A DNA stretch of 7,000 bases, taken from contig DGPR01000007.1 of the NCBI GenBank assembly GCA_002390525.1, positions 1-7,000 on the forward strand. The letters run 5' to 3'. Of the stretch, positions 1 to 6,608 are shown one piece after another (the first letter of the stretch is position 1; each line of letters starts with the position of its first letter). The notes beneath the pieces were generated by a model. The model worked only from the letters and a program-made list of their open reading frames with translations, made no database searches and was not told where the DNA came from. The position numbers and the translations under genes were made by a program. This DNA comes from Cellvibrionales bacterium UBA4435 (GTDB lineage: Bacteria; Pseudomonadota; Gammaproteobacteria; Pseudomonadales; Porticoccaceae).

Positions 1-1280
1 CGCGCTCCATTACAGCCAGGGCAATTTTGAATATTTAAATATTTTATAAGATCTTCTCTTGCATGATTTGATTCTGTTTCTTTATAGCGCCTTTCCATAT
101 TTGGAATAATGCCTTCAAATGTATGACTTCTATAAAAGGTGATACCTTTGTCATTAGTATAGCTGAACTCTATGATGTCTTTGCCGCTTCCAAAAAGTAT
201 TGCTTGTTGGTGGTTTGGCTCAAGGTTTTGAAATGGGGTATCAATATCAAAACCATAGTGGTTGGATATTGAAGTAAGCATATTATAATAAAATAGATTT
301 TTCCTATCCCAACTTCTGATAGCTCCTTCAGCAATAGAGGATTCTGGAAATTGTACAATTAAGTCTATATCGAAAAATTGTTTGACTCCTAAACCGTCAC
401 AATCTGGACACGCACCTGAGGGGCTATTAAAAGAGAACATTCTTGGTTCAAGTTCGTCTATACTATAATTGCATATAGAGCATGCGAATAAAGCAGAAAA
501 AAGAATTTCTGGTGAATTTTTAGGGTTATTATTGTCCTCTTCCTCTGGTTGAATTATTGGTAATCCATCCATTGAGCTGACTATTGCCAGACCCTCAGAT
601 ATATTGATTGCAGTTTCAAAAGATTCTGTAAGCCTTAGTTGTATTTCGGGCTTAACTTTAAAACGATCAATTACAATTTCGATAGTATGTTTTTTATTTT
701 TTTCTAGTATAGGTACGTCATCAAGATCTACGATAAGTCCATCTATTCTAGCTCGAATAAAACCTTGCGCTCGCATATTTTGAAAGATATGTGCGTGCTC
801 ACCTTTTCTATCTTTTACAATAGGAGCTAGTAGAATTAATTTTGTATCACGAGGCAGCGCAAGAACTTGATCCACCATCTGACTTATAGTCTGAGCTTTT
901 AAGGGTATACCATGCTCTGGGCATTTAGGCTCGCCTGCACGGGCATAGAGTAAACGCAAATAGTCATATATTTCTGTAATTGTTCCTACAGTTGAGCGAG
1001 GGTTATGTGATGTCGATTTCTGCTGAATCGATATAGCTGGGGATAAACCTTCGATATGATCTACATCAGGTTTCTCCATCATCGATAAAAATTGACGGGC
1101 ATAAGCAGATAAAGATTCAACATAACGTCTTTGCCCCTCTGCATAAAGAGTATCGAAGGCTAAAGATGATTTACCTGATCCCGATAAGCCGGTAATTACA
1201 ATAATTTTATCTCGAGGTAAAATAAGATCTACTGACTTTAGATTATGAGTTTTTGCGCCGTGAATAGTGATATTTTTCAT
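1..1280 (-). CDS. uvrA: UvrA, excinuclease ABC subunit A (N-terminal part, cut by window edge)
   Basis: UvrA is the ATP-driven damage-recognition subunit of UvrABC nucleotide excision repair; as a dimer it loads UvrB at lesions in the cytoplasm. The first 426 codons are present; E. coli UvrA has 940 residues, so the second ATPase half lies off the left edge. Residues 30-39 form the Walker A motif ([10 protein letters not shown]). They are followed by the family signatures [20 protein letters not shown] (41-60) and the Q-loop area [17 protein letters not shown] (84-100). A C-X2-C-X20-C-X2-C zinc finger uses C267, C270, C291 and C294. GAIRSWDR (319-326) and [11 protein letters not shown] (394-404) are also typical. 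The ATG at 1278-1280 gives the standard N-terminus [14 protein letters not shown], though its Shine-Dalgarno is poor (an AGG about 12 nt upstream). Relative to my recollection of E. coli UvrA there is an extra acidic stretch of about 14 residues just before the zinc finger (near residues 240-257). The gene is divergent from the transporter at 1496. Identification is secure. Confidence 0.97.
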   Translation of the reverse strand, partial: MKNITIHGAKTHNLKSVDLILPRDKIIVITGLSGSGKSSLAFDTLYAEGQRRYVESLSAYARQFLSMMEKPDVDHIEGLSPAISIQQKSTSHNPRSTVGTITEIYDYLRLLYARAGEPKCPEHGIPLKAQTISQMVDQVLALPRDTKLILLAPIVKDRKGEHAHIFQNMRAQGFIRARIDGLIVDLDDVPILEKNKKHTIEIVIDRFKVKPEIQLRLTESFETAINISEGLAIVSSMDGLPIIQPEEEDNNNPKNSPEILFSALFACSICNYSIDELEPRMFSFNSPSGACPDCDGLGVKQFFDIDLIVQFPESSIAEGAIRSWDRKNLFYYNMLTSISNHYGFDIDTPFQNLEPNHQQAILFGSGKDIIEFSYTNDKGITFYRSHTFEGIIPNMERRYKETESNHAREDLIKYLNIQNCPGCNGA

Positions 1281-1352
1281 ACTTTAAGGAAGCCTAAAAT
1301 TCGACACGCCATGATGATTAAATAATGCTGATAAAGCAAGAGAGATCACATG

Positions 1353-1383
1353 ATTTTAATCGACCAATGCGATTTTTTTTCAA
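1353..1383 (-). promoter_or_regulatory. Candidate uvrA promoter
   Basis: On the minus strand, TTGAAA (1378-1383, five of six matches to the -35 consensus) is followed after 19 bp by TAAAAT (1353-1358, five of six to -10). The spacer is longer than ideal. It would give a leader of about 65 nt before the uvrA ATG. No CTG-N10-CAG LexA box is present anywhere in the 1281-1495 gap, so E. coli-style SOS control is not supported. This is pattern matching in AT-rich DNA, so confidence is low. Confidence 0.3.
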
Positions 1384-1429
1384 TAGTTAAATTTATATTG
1401 ATATTAAGATGAGCTTTATTGTTTTAACC

Positions 1430-1459
1430 ATTACATCCATTGATGATGCAAACTATAAT
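1430..1459 (+). promoter_or_regulatory. Candidate promoter of the YajR-type transporter gene
   Basis: ATTACA (1430-1435, four of six to the -35 consensus), an 18-bp spacer and a perfect TATAAT (1454-1459) lie upstream of the plus-strand transporter gene. The start of transcription would be near 1466, giving a leader of about 30 nt. This is a better fit than any other plus-strand site in the divergent gap. Confidence 0.5.
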
Positions 1460-1495
1460 GTATGTATTCTTAGCCTATAAAATACTGAGTAATTG

Positions 1496-2854
1496 ATGAG
1501 CCCTCTGGAAAAAAAAAGTCTGTTCGGTTTAGCGTTTCTCTATGCTTTTCGAATGATTGGTTTATTTATGTTACTTCCAGTCTTATCTTTATATGCAAAG
1601 GAGTATTCAGGAAGTACTATTATTCTTGTTGGCGTTGCTCTAGGAATATATGGTTTAACGCAAGGTTTATTTCAAATACCCCTGGGTTTTCTATCAGATA
1701 GATTTGGTAGAAAACCAATAATTTTTATCGGAATGCTGATTTTTTTCTTAGGCAGCATAATAGCTGCTACATCAGAAACGATGTGGGGTTTAATTGCTGG
1801 ACGGGCGCTTCAGGGTGTTGGTGCAGTTGCGAGCACTATAATGGCTTTACTTTCAGACCTCACAACTGAGCAGAGTCGAACAAAAGCTATGGCAGTCATT
1901 GGTGCTAGCATCGGTGTATCTTTCGCTGTATCTCTTGTTGTAGGACCAATTTTAGCTAATCTCTGGGGGCTGTCAGGTTTATTTTGGCTAACTGCAGTCC
2001 TATCAATTTTAGGGTCATTAATATTATTCTTTTTGGTCCCAACCTCGTCAGTATTGAAGAATAACCCAGAATCACAAGCAGTTCCTCAGATGTTTTCTAG
2101 ACTACTAAAAAATCGAGAACTCTTGCGGCTAAATTTTGGTATTGCAGTATTACATTTTTCTCAGATGGCTATCTGGATCTCGGTACCCTTAATTTTGGAG
2201 CAAACCTTCAATTTTAATCGCGAAGGTCACTGGGTAATTTATCTAACTATTCTAGGCCTTTCATTTATCTGCATGCTACCGTTCATATTCATTGCTGAAA
2301 AGAAACAAAAAATTAAGTTAGTTTTTATTGGCGCAATACTTCTATTAACACTAGGTGAGATACTTCTTGGAAGTGGTTTGAATAACCATATAATCTTTTT
2401 ATTAGGTTTATTTACTTTTTTTATGGCTTTTAATCTACTCGAGGCCACATTACCTTCATTAGTTAGTAAACTTGCACCCGCCGGGGCCAAGGGTACGGCA
2501 ATGGGGGTTTACTCGACTAGCCAGTTTTTGGGAGCATTTTTAGGAGGCATATCCGGCGGGATCATTGCGCATTATTTTGGATATGCAGGAGTATTTTGGT
2601 TAACTGCTTGCCTAACAATTTTATGGGTTATATTTGCAGCAACAATGAAAAAACCACGTCATTTTAAAACATTAACGGTTCACTTAACCTCTGAAGATAT
2701 TATAATTCCTGAAGATTATATTTCAGGTGTACCAGGTATATGTGATGTTGTAATTATTGCAGAACAACAGCTTGCATACTTTAAGGTAGATATGGATCAA
2801 TTTTGTCCCGAAAGCATGGAAAAGATTTTGGGAAGAAAAACCTATTTTAGTTAA
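1496..2854 (+). CDS. yajR: Major facilitator superfamily transporter, YajR-like with C-terminal soluble domain
   Basis: This is an inner-membrane major facilitator protein of 452 residues, probably a proton-driven exporter; its substrate is unknown. Twelve hydrophobic segments can be traced between about residues 9 and 384. The motif A loop between TM2 and TM3 is GFLSDRFGRKP (64-74), with D68, R69, G71, R72 and K73. A motif C-like stretch ends in GP at 150-151, typical of drug/H+ antiporters. After TM12 a soluble tail (about 388-450) contains GVPGICDVVIIAEQQLAYFKVD (410-431). This resembles the ferredoxin-like YAM domain of E. coli YajR, which has nearly the same total length (454). The ATG at 1496 is preferred over the in-frame TTG at 1493 directly before it; the Shine-Dalgarno is weak (TGAG at 1486-1489). 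It is divergent from uvrA and convergent with ssb. Family is certain, the YajR subfamily likely, the substrate not inferable. Confidence 0.85.
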   Translation: MSPLEKKSLFGLAFLYAFRMIGLFMLLPVLSLYAKEYSGSTIILVGVALGIYGLTQGLFQIPLGFLSDRFGRKPIIFIGMLIFFLGSIIAATSETMWGLIAGRALQGVGAVASTIMALLSDLTTEQSRTKAMAVIGASIGVSFAVSLVVGPILANLWGLSGLFWLTAVLSILGSLILFFLVPTSSVLKNNPESQAVPQMFSRLLKNRELLRLNFGIAVLHFSQMAIWISVPLILEQTFNFNREGHWVIYLTILGLSFICMLPFIFIAEKKQKIKLVFIGAILLLTLGEILLGSGLNNHIIFLLGLFTFFMAFNLLEATLPSLVSKLAPAGAKGTAMGVYSTSQFLGAFLGGISGGIIAHYFGYAGVFWLTACLTILWVIFAATMKKPRHFKTLTVHLTSEDIIIPEDYISGVPGICDVVIIAEQQLAYFKVDMDQFCPESMEKILGRKTYFS

Positions 2855-2882
2855 TGAAAAAATGATTCTAGCCTAAAATGGG
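2836..2882 (-). terminator. Probable rho-independent terminator of ssb, overlapping the end of the transporter gene
   Basis: An inverted repeat pairs CCTATTTTAG (2841-2850) with CTAAAATGGG (2873-2882) around a 22-nt loop. Read on the minus strand, the stem has nine pairs and one C/A mismatch. It is followed directly by five U residues (complement of A at 2836-2840), as expected for an intrinsic terminator of ssb. On the plus strand the stem pairs fully (one U-G), but no U tract follows, so it is less likely to stop transporter transcription. The large loop and AU-rich stem lower confidence. Confidence 0.45.
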
Positions 2883-3349
2883 ATGTCATCGTCAAAGTCG
2901 TTAGATCCAGAACCTTGAGTTGCTGTGGTTTCTTTCGAAGCCATTTCAGTATTAGATATTGGTTCTGCTAAGCCACTGTCTGCGCCTGAGCTCTTGTAGT
3001 CTGAAGAGCCAACACGACTATCGAGCATCTGCATTTCACTGGCCACAATCTCAGTTGTATATCGATCCTGCCCATCCTGTGCTTGCCACTTGCGAGTTCG
3101 CAGAGATCCTTCTATATAAACCTTTGATCCTTTCTTTAAATATTCTGTTGCTATTTCTGCAAGGCGATTAAAGAAAACTACTCTATGCCACTCGGTCCTT
3201 TCTTGTTGTTGACCAGTTTGTTTATCTTTCCATGACTCGCTGGTAGCGATTGCTATATTCGTAACAGCATTTCCGTTGGGCATAAATTTCCCTTCAGGGT
3301 CTTTACCTAAATTCCCTACTAAAATTACTTTATTTATGCCACGAGCCAT
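2873..3349 (-). CDS. ssb: Single-stranded DNA-binding protein
   Basis: SSB coats single-stranded DNA during replication, recombination and repair, normally as a tetramer, and recruits partner proteins through its acidic tail. The 158-residue product begins [19 protein letters not shown], the classic OB-fold start. The DNA-stacking aromatics occur at the same numbers as in E. coli: W40, W54, F60 and W88. The OB fold ends near residue 112 (SEMQMLDSR). A Ser/Gly/Thr/Ala-rich linker of about 38 residues follows, then the conserved tip DFDDDIPF (151-158) that binds SSB-interacting proteins. The linker is shorter than in the 178-residue E. coli protein and nearly lacks glutamine. The ATG at 3347-3349 has a GGGG-type Shine-Dalgarno about 7 nt upstream. 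The gene is convergent with the transporter and lies downstream of fabB, separated by 132 bp. Identification is secure. Confidence 0.97.
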   Translation of the reverse strand: MARGINKVILVGNLGKDPEGKFMPNGNAVTNIAIATSESWKDKQTGQQQERTEWHRVVFFNRLAEIATEYLKKGSKVYIEGSLRTRKWQAQDGQDRYTTEIVASEMQMLDSRVGSSDYKSSGADSGLAEPISNTEMASKETTATQGSGSNDFDDDIPF

Positions 3350-3387
3350 AATTTACCCCAATTTTAAAGTTATTAAACTCAATACAT

Positions 3388-3407
3388 AATCTAACAGGTT
3401 TGCTGTT
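3388..3407 (-). promoter_or_regulatory. Candidate ssb extended -10 with overlapping inverted repeat
   Basis: On the minus strand TGT-TAGATT (complement of 3388-3396) resembles an extended -10 element, 38 nt before the ssb start codon; the -35 region is poor. Overlapping it is a perfect inverted repeat, AACAG (3393-3397) and CTGTT (3403-3407), around five bases. The half-sites face the opposite way from an E. coli LexA box (CTGT-N8-ACAG), so this is not that operator. It could be another regulator's site or chance. Confidence 0.3.
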
Positions 3408-3481
3408 CAAATTCTATATCGAGATTGAAGATGCTTTTGATTAAAATAAAACATATTCGTTAATTATTAAAATTATGATTA

Positions 3482-4693
3482 TTAATATTTTTTAAAAATT
3501 AATGTTGCATTGGTTCCGCCAAATCCAAAACTATTACTCATAACATTCTTCAAATTAGCTTTATCTAATCGACTATCTAGGATTGGAATATCAATAGCCT
3601 CAGGATCCAGATTATCAAGATTTGCGGATGCACAAATGAAATCACTCTCCATCATCAGCAAACAATAAATAGCTTCTTGTACTCCAGCCGCTCCAAGACC
3701 GTGACCAGATAGTGATTTTGTTGAGCTTATTGGCGGAATTTTATCACCAAACACAGTTTTAATCGCTGATAATTCTGCGAGATCTCCTACTGGCGTGCTA
3801 GTGCCATGTGTATTTATGTAATCAATTTTTTTATCAGACGTTTCCATGGCCATTTTCATTGATCTAGCCGCCCCTTCACCGGAGGGAGCAACCATATCAA
3901 AGCCATCCGATGTAGCTCCATAACCAGTTATTTCCGCATAAATTTTTGCACCTCTAACTATAGCATGCTCCAATTCTTCAACCACTAGACACCCTGCACC
4001 CACTCCTGGAACAAAACCGTCTCTGTCAGCATCATAGGCTCTGGATGCTATTTCAGGTGTATCATTATATTTGCTTGAAAGTGCCCCCATGGCGTCAAAC
4101 ATACCTGCCATTGACCAATGCATATCTTCTGCACCACCAGCAAATACCATATCTTGCTTTCCCATCTGTATTAGTTCCATAGCATGACCAATAGAATGCG
4201 CACTGGTGGCGCAAGCTGATGAAATTGAGTAGTTTATTCCTTTTATTTTAAATGGTGTCGCTAGGCATGCAGAAACAGTACTAGCCATTATCTGTGTAAC
4301 TCTGTAGGGCCCAGCACGCTTTATTCCTCGATCACGCATAACATCGATTGTTTCAGTAAACATTTCCCCTGAAACACCACCAGACCCCATAACTAGACCT
4401 GTTCTAATATTAGATACCTGTTTATCCGACAAACTAGCATCTGCGATTGCTTTTTCCATTGCAATATAACCATAAGAAGCTGATGGCCCCATAAATCTGG
4501 AGACTTTTCTATCGATATGCTCCGCTATATCTAAATCTAATTTAGCTGCAACATTACATCGCAAACCCATCTCTTTGAACTCTTCTTGGAAAGCTATACC
4601 TGATTGGCATTCATAAAGTGACTTGGTAACAGTTTCTTTATCATTACCTAAGCAAGAAACAATACCCATTCCAGTAATTACCACTCGTTTCAT
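3482..4693 (-). CDS. fabB: 3-oxoacyl-[acyl-carrier-protein] synthase I (KAS I)
   Basis: FabB condenses malonyl-ACP with acyl-ACP in type II fatty acid synthesis and is the enzyme that elongates the cis-3-decenoyl-ACP made by FabA, committing it to unsaturated fatty acids. The 403-residue protein (E. coli: 406) starts [16 protein letters not shown]. The Cys-His-His site is complete: C161 in [13 protein letters not shown]296 in [12 protein letters not shown]331 in [12 protein letters not shown], with K326 also conserved. The C-terminal signature [14 protein letters not shown] is at 387-400. I chose the ATG at 4691-4693 because it has an AGGGG Shine-Dalgarno six bases upstream and matches the family start. 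An in-frame ATG at 4711 would add six residues but has no ribosome site. The gene lies 81 bp downstream of fabA, as in the fabAB operon of Pseudomonas. The neighbour and the FabB-like C-terminus favour FabB over FabF. Confidence 0.95.
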   Translation of the reverse strand: MKRVVITGMGIVSCLGNDKETVTKSLYECQSGIAFQEEFKEMGLRCNVAAKLDLDIAEHIDRKVSRFMGPSASYGYIAMEKAIADASLSDKQVSNIRTGLVMGSGGVSGEMFTETIDVMRDRGIKRAGPYRVTQIMASTVSACLATPFKIKGINYSISSACATSAHSIGHAMELIQMGKQDMVFAGGAEDMHWSMAGMFDAMGALSSKYNDTPEIASRAYDADRDGFVPGVGAGCLVVEELEHAIVRGAKIYAEITGYGATSDGFDMVAPSGEGAARSMKMAMETSDKKIDYINTHGTSTPVGDLAELSAIKTVFGDKIPPISSTKSLSGHGLGAAGVQEAIYCLLMMESDFICASANLDNLDPEAIDIPILDSRLDKANLKNVMSNSFGFGGTNATLIFKKY

Positions 4694-4725
4694 TTTATGC
4701 CCCTGAATCATTTAATAATTCGGAT

Positions 4726-4740
4726 ATTTCTCTCAGAAAT
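4726..4740 (-). repeat. Small perfect hairpin in the fabA-fabB gap
   Basis: ATTTCT (4726-4731) and AGAAAT (4735-4740) form a perfect 6-bp inverted repeat around three bases. In the transcript it lies in the leader of fabB, about 32 nt before its start codon. There is no U tract after it, so it is not a terminator. It could affect mRNA stability or be a weak operator; it may also be chance in AT-rich DNA. Confidence 0.35.
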
Positions 4741-4758
4741 TTGTATATCTTAACCTTA

Positions 4759-4788
4759 ATTATAATATAAACATTTAAAAGTTGTCAG
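4759..4788 (-). promoter_or_regulatory. Candidate internal promoter for fabB
   Basis: On the minus strand CTGACA (4783-4788, five of six to the -35 consensus) is followed after 18 bp by a perfect TATAAT (4759-4764). The -35 lies inside the last codons of fabA and the -10 in the gap. A transcript would start near 4752 and have a leader of about 58 nt before the fabB ATG. It is the best-scoring minus-strand promoter by eye in the window. It would let fabB be expressed independently of fabA. Confidence 0.5.
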
Positions 4789-5305
4789 TTGAATCAAATA
4801 ACCCAACACGAAGATCTTTTGCAGAATAAATTTCTCTGCCATCTACGGACACAGTTCCATCCGCTATAACCATTTTGAGTTTTCGTTCTACTACTCGTGA
4901 CACGTCAATTCTATAGGTTACAAGTTTAGCAGAAGGAAGAATTTGTCCTACAAATTTAACTTCACCAGAACCAAGAGCTCTACCTCTTCCTTGGTTACCT
5001 TTCCATGCTAAGAAAAAACCAGTTAACTGCCACATAGCGTCTAAACCTAAGCAACCCGGCATGACAGGGTCTCCTTCAAAATGGCAACCAAAAAACCATA
5101 AATCTGATCTTATATCTAACTCAGCGATCATAGTTCCTTTACCGTACTTTCCTTCAGTCGCATGAATATGAGTTATTCTATCTACCATCAGCATATTATG
5201 ACCAGGAAGCTGAGCGTTTCCTTCACCAAAGAGGTTTCCCTTACTACAAGAAATTAACTCGTCATAATCATAGGAGTTTTGTGATTGCGGAATAAAAGTT
5301 GTCAT
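4775..5305 (-). CDS. fabA: 3-hydroxydecanoyl-ACP dehydratase / trans-2,cis-3-decenoyl-ACP isomerase
   Basis: FabA dehydrates 3-hydroxydecanoyl-ACP and isomerises trans-2- to cis-3-decenoyl-ACP, introducing the double bond of the anaerobic unsaturated fatty acid pathway. It is a cytoplasmic dimer with a hotdog fold. The 176-residue product (E. coli: 171) carries [11 protein letters not shown] (34-44) and the active-site block [20 protein letters not shown] (71-90), with catalytic H75 and D89. It continues with [11 protein letters not shown] (91-101), [18 protein letters not shown] (107-124) and the end LRVGLF (165-170). The length and the MWQL and RALG-GEVKF segments separate it from the shorter FabZ. 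The ATG at 5303-5305 gives the normal family N-terminus; the only Shine-Dalgarno-like AAGG is 11 nt upstream, a rather long spacing. It is followed by fabB, its pathway partner, on the same strand. The 162-bp gap on its 5' side (5306-5467) is very AT-rich, and I cannot pick a convincing promoter in it. Confidence 0.97.
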   Translation of the reverse strand: MTTFIPQSQNSYDYDELISCSKGNLFGEGNAQLPGHNMLMVDRITHIHATEGKYGKGTMIAELDIRSDLWFFGCHFEGDPVMPGCLGLDAMWQLTGFFLAWKGNQGRGRALGSGEVKFVGQILPSAKLVTYRIDVSRVVERKLKMVIADGTVSVDGREIYSAKDLRVGLFDSTDNF

Positions 5306-5467
5306 TGATTGCTTAGCCTTTTTTGTATTACGTTCAATTACCTAAATATTTATCACTAATTAATTTAGAATTTAATCTGATATACTCTATTAAGTCCAGA
5401 AATAGAAAATAGCAGTCTAATCTATTGGTTTTTAAAAATTGAATTCCCCTAAATTTTTTCAAACTAT

Positions 5468-6430
5468 TCAATATTTTCGATCAATCGAAAATTCAGCTAG
5501 CTCTAGCATTGCTATTTTTTCAATGCTTTTAGGAAGATCCACCAAACACTGCTTGGCGTCCATAGCGTGTTTTTTTGCACAAGACATGCTGTATTCTAGA
5601 GCCCCAGTTTCTCTAATAATAGTTAAAATATTCTTTAGATCACAAATATTAGTATTTTTTATAGCTTCTTGAATCACAATTTTTTGCGAATTTTTTCCGT
5701 TTTTCATCGCATAAATTAGCGGCAAAGTCATCTTTCCTTCAGCTAAATCATCACCAATATTTTTCCCTAAATTTTCAGAATCACCGTTGTAATCTAAAAC
5801 ATCATCCATCAGCTGAAAGGCCATTCCAATATTTCTTCCGTAATTACTAAGAGATTCAATATGACCAGTTTGAGATTCGGCAATAATTGCACCTATTTTT
5901 GCAGCTGTATCGAAAAGTATGGCTGTTTTTTTAAATATTACTTTTTTATATACATCCTCAGATATGTTTGAGTTTCTAGCATTAGCAAGCTGTTGGACTT
6001 CTCCCTCAGATATAGCGTTTGTGGTATCTGCAATAGTTTGCATCACGTCTAAGTTACCAACTCCAACAAGCATTTGAAATGCTCGTGAATAAAGAAAATC
6101 CCCAACAAGCACACTAGGAGCATTACCAAATTTTGTATTTGCAGTAGCTTTACCACGGCGAAGATCAGATGTATCTACAACATCATCATGAAGTAAAGTA
6201 GCTGTATGTATAAATTCAATAATCGCTGCTAGGTGTAGATGATCTGATCCCTTATATCCGGAAACTTTAGCACTTAAGATAACTAATAGCGGCCTCATTC
6301 GTTTGCCACCACCGTCAATGATGTATTGACCAATATTTTCAACTAGGTCAACTTCAGAATTCAATCGATTAACGATTATACCATTAACTTCTTCAAACTC
6401 AGATTTAACTACTTCATGAAATGGCAACAT
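5468..6430 (-). CDS. ispB: Octaprenyl (long-chain polyprenyl) diphosphate synthase
   Basis: IspB extends farnesyl diphosphate with isopentenyl diphosphate to make the long all-trans side chain of ubiquinone and menaquinone. The 320-residue protein has the substrate-binding GGGKRMRP (40-47). The first Asp-rich motif is DDVVD (82-86) in FIHTATLLHDDVVD, followed by RRGKATAN (91-98). GDFLYSRAF is at 110-118, and the second Asp-rich motif DDVLD (209-213) lies in MAFQLMDDVLDYNGD, followed by GKNIGDDLAEGK (222-233). A77, five residues before the first motif, is small, which in this family goes with long products; exact chain length cannot be read from sequence. The start ATG (6428-6430) has an AGGA Shine-Dalgarno eight bases upstream. 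It is divergent from rplU, the same arrangement as in E. coli. The family is certain; octaprenyl specificity is an inference from that resemblance. Confidence 0.94.
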   Translation of the reverse strand: MLPFHEVVKSEFEEVNGIIVNRLNSEVDLVENIGQYIIDGGGKRMRPLLVILSAKVSGYKGSDHLHLAAIIEFIHTATLLHDDVVDTSDLRRGKATANTKFGNAPSVLVGDFLYSRAFQMLVGVGNLDVMQTIADTTNAISEGEVQQLANARNSNISEDVYKKVIFKKTAILFDTAAKIGAIIAESQTGHIESLSNYGRNIGMAFQLMDDVLDYNGDSENLGKNIGDDLAEGKMTLPLIYAMKNGKNSQKIVIQEAIKNTNICDLKNILTIIRETGALEYSMSCAKKHAMDAKQCLVDLPKSIEKIAMLELAEFSIDRKY

Positions 6431-6463
6431 GCCAGCGATCCTAACAATTTACGTAAGTTGGAT

Positions 6464-6493
6464 ATTATAACAATTATATAGATATTTTATAAA
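6464..6493 (-). promoter_or_regulatory. Candidate ispB promoter
   Basis: On the minus strand TTTATA (6488-6493, four of six) and a perfect TATAAT (6464-6469) are 18 bp apart, with the -10 about 33 nt before the ispB start codon. A second TATAAT lies at 6473-6478 without a better -35. The region is very AT-rich, so the exact site is uncertain. Confidence 0.4.
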
Positions 6494-6502
6494 AATTTAT
6501 TC

Positions 6503-6531
6503 TTGCGATTAAATTAGGTTTATCTTAAAAT
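6503..6531 (+). promoter_or_regulatory. Candidate rplU promoter
   Basis: TTGCGA (6503-6508, four of six to -35), a 17-bp spacer and TAAAAT (6526-6531, five of six to -10) precede rplU. The bases after the -10 (CGGTCAC) are GC-rich compared with their surroundings, as is common at stringently controlled ribosomal promoters. Transcription would start near 6538, giving a leader of about 70 nt. A second TAAAAT lies 17 bp downstream (6543-6548) and has a poorer -35. Confidence 0.45.
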
Positions 6532-6550
6532 CGGTCACCTCGTAAAATCG

Positions 6551-6574
6551 GCCTAGAGAAATAGTTTTTTAGGC
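6551..6574 (+). promoter_or_regulatory. Hairpin in the rplU leader
   Basis: GCCTAGAGAA (6551-6560) pairs with TTTTTTAGGC (6565-6574) as RNA over ten positions, two of them G-U, around the loop ATAG. It lies inside the predicted 5' leader, 34 nt before the rplU start codon, and leaves the ribosome site (CGGAG, 6596-6600) free. It is not followed by a U tract, so it is not a standard terminator. A role in translational feedback or mRNA stability is possible but not shown. Confidence 0.45.
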
Positions 6575-6608
6575 ATAAACTGGTTGTTACGAATACGGAG
6601 AAAACTCT

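Noticed and set aside
1509..1517. Run of nine A bases in codons 5-8 of the transporter gene, a possible slippage or phase-variation tract
   Set aside because: Lys-rich starts in AT-rich genomes give such runs by chance, and the frame is intact; without strain comparison there is no sign of variation.
2239..2490. Minus-strand open frame of 83 codons inside the transporter gene
   Set aside because: Antisense to membrane segments of a well-supported transporter; no ribosome site or recognisable product.
4694..4711. Longer fabB start at 4711 adding six residues
   Set aside because: No ribosome site precedes it, while the ATG at 4693 has AGGGG at good spacing and gives the family-standard N-terminus.
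5342..5368. Inverted repeat CTAAAT/ATTTAG upstream of fabA as an operator
   Set aside because: Six-base arms made almost entirely of A and T with a 15-base loop are expected by chance in this gap, and they match no regulator site I know (no FadR- or FabR-like sequence).
5419..5460. AT-only inverted repeat after ispB as a terminator
   Set aside because: The AAAAATT/AATTTTT arms have no GC pairs and an 11-base loop, so a stable terminator is unlikely.
5439..5672. Plus-strand open frame of 77 codons over the end of ispB
   Set aside because: Antisense to the conserved C-terminal part of ispB; no Shine-Dalgarno and no recognisable domain.
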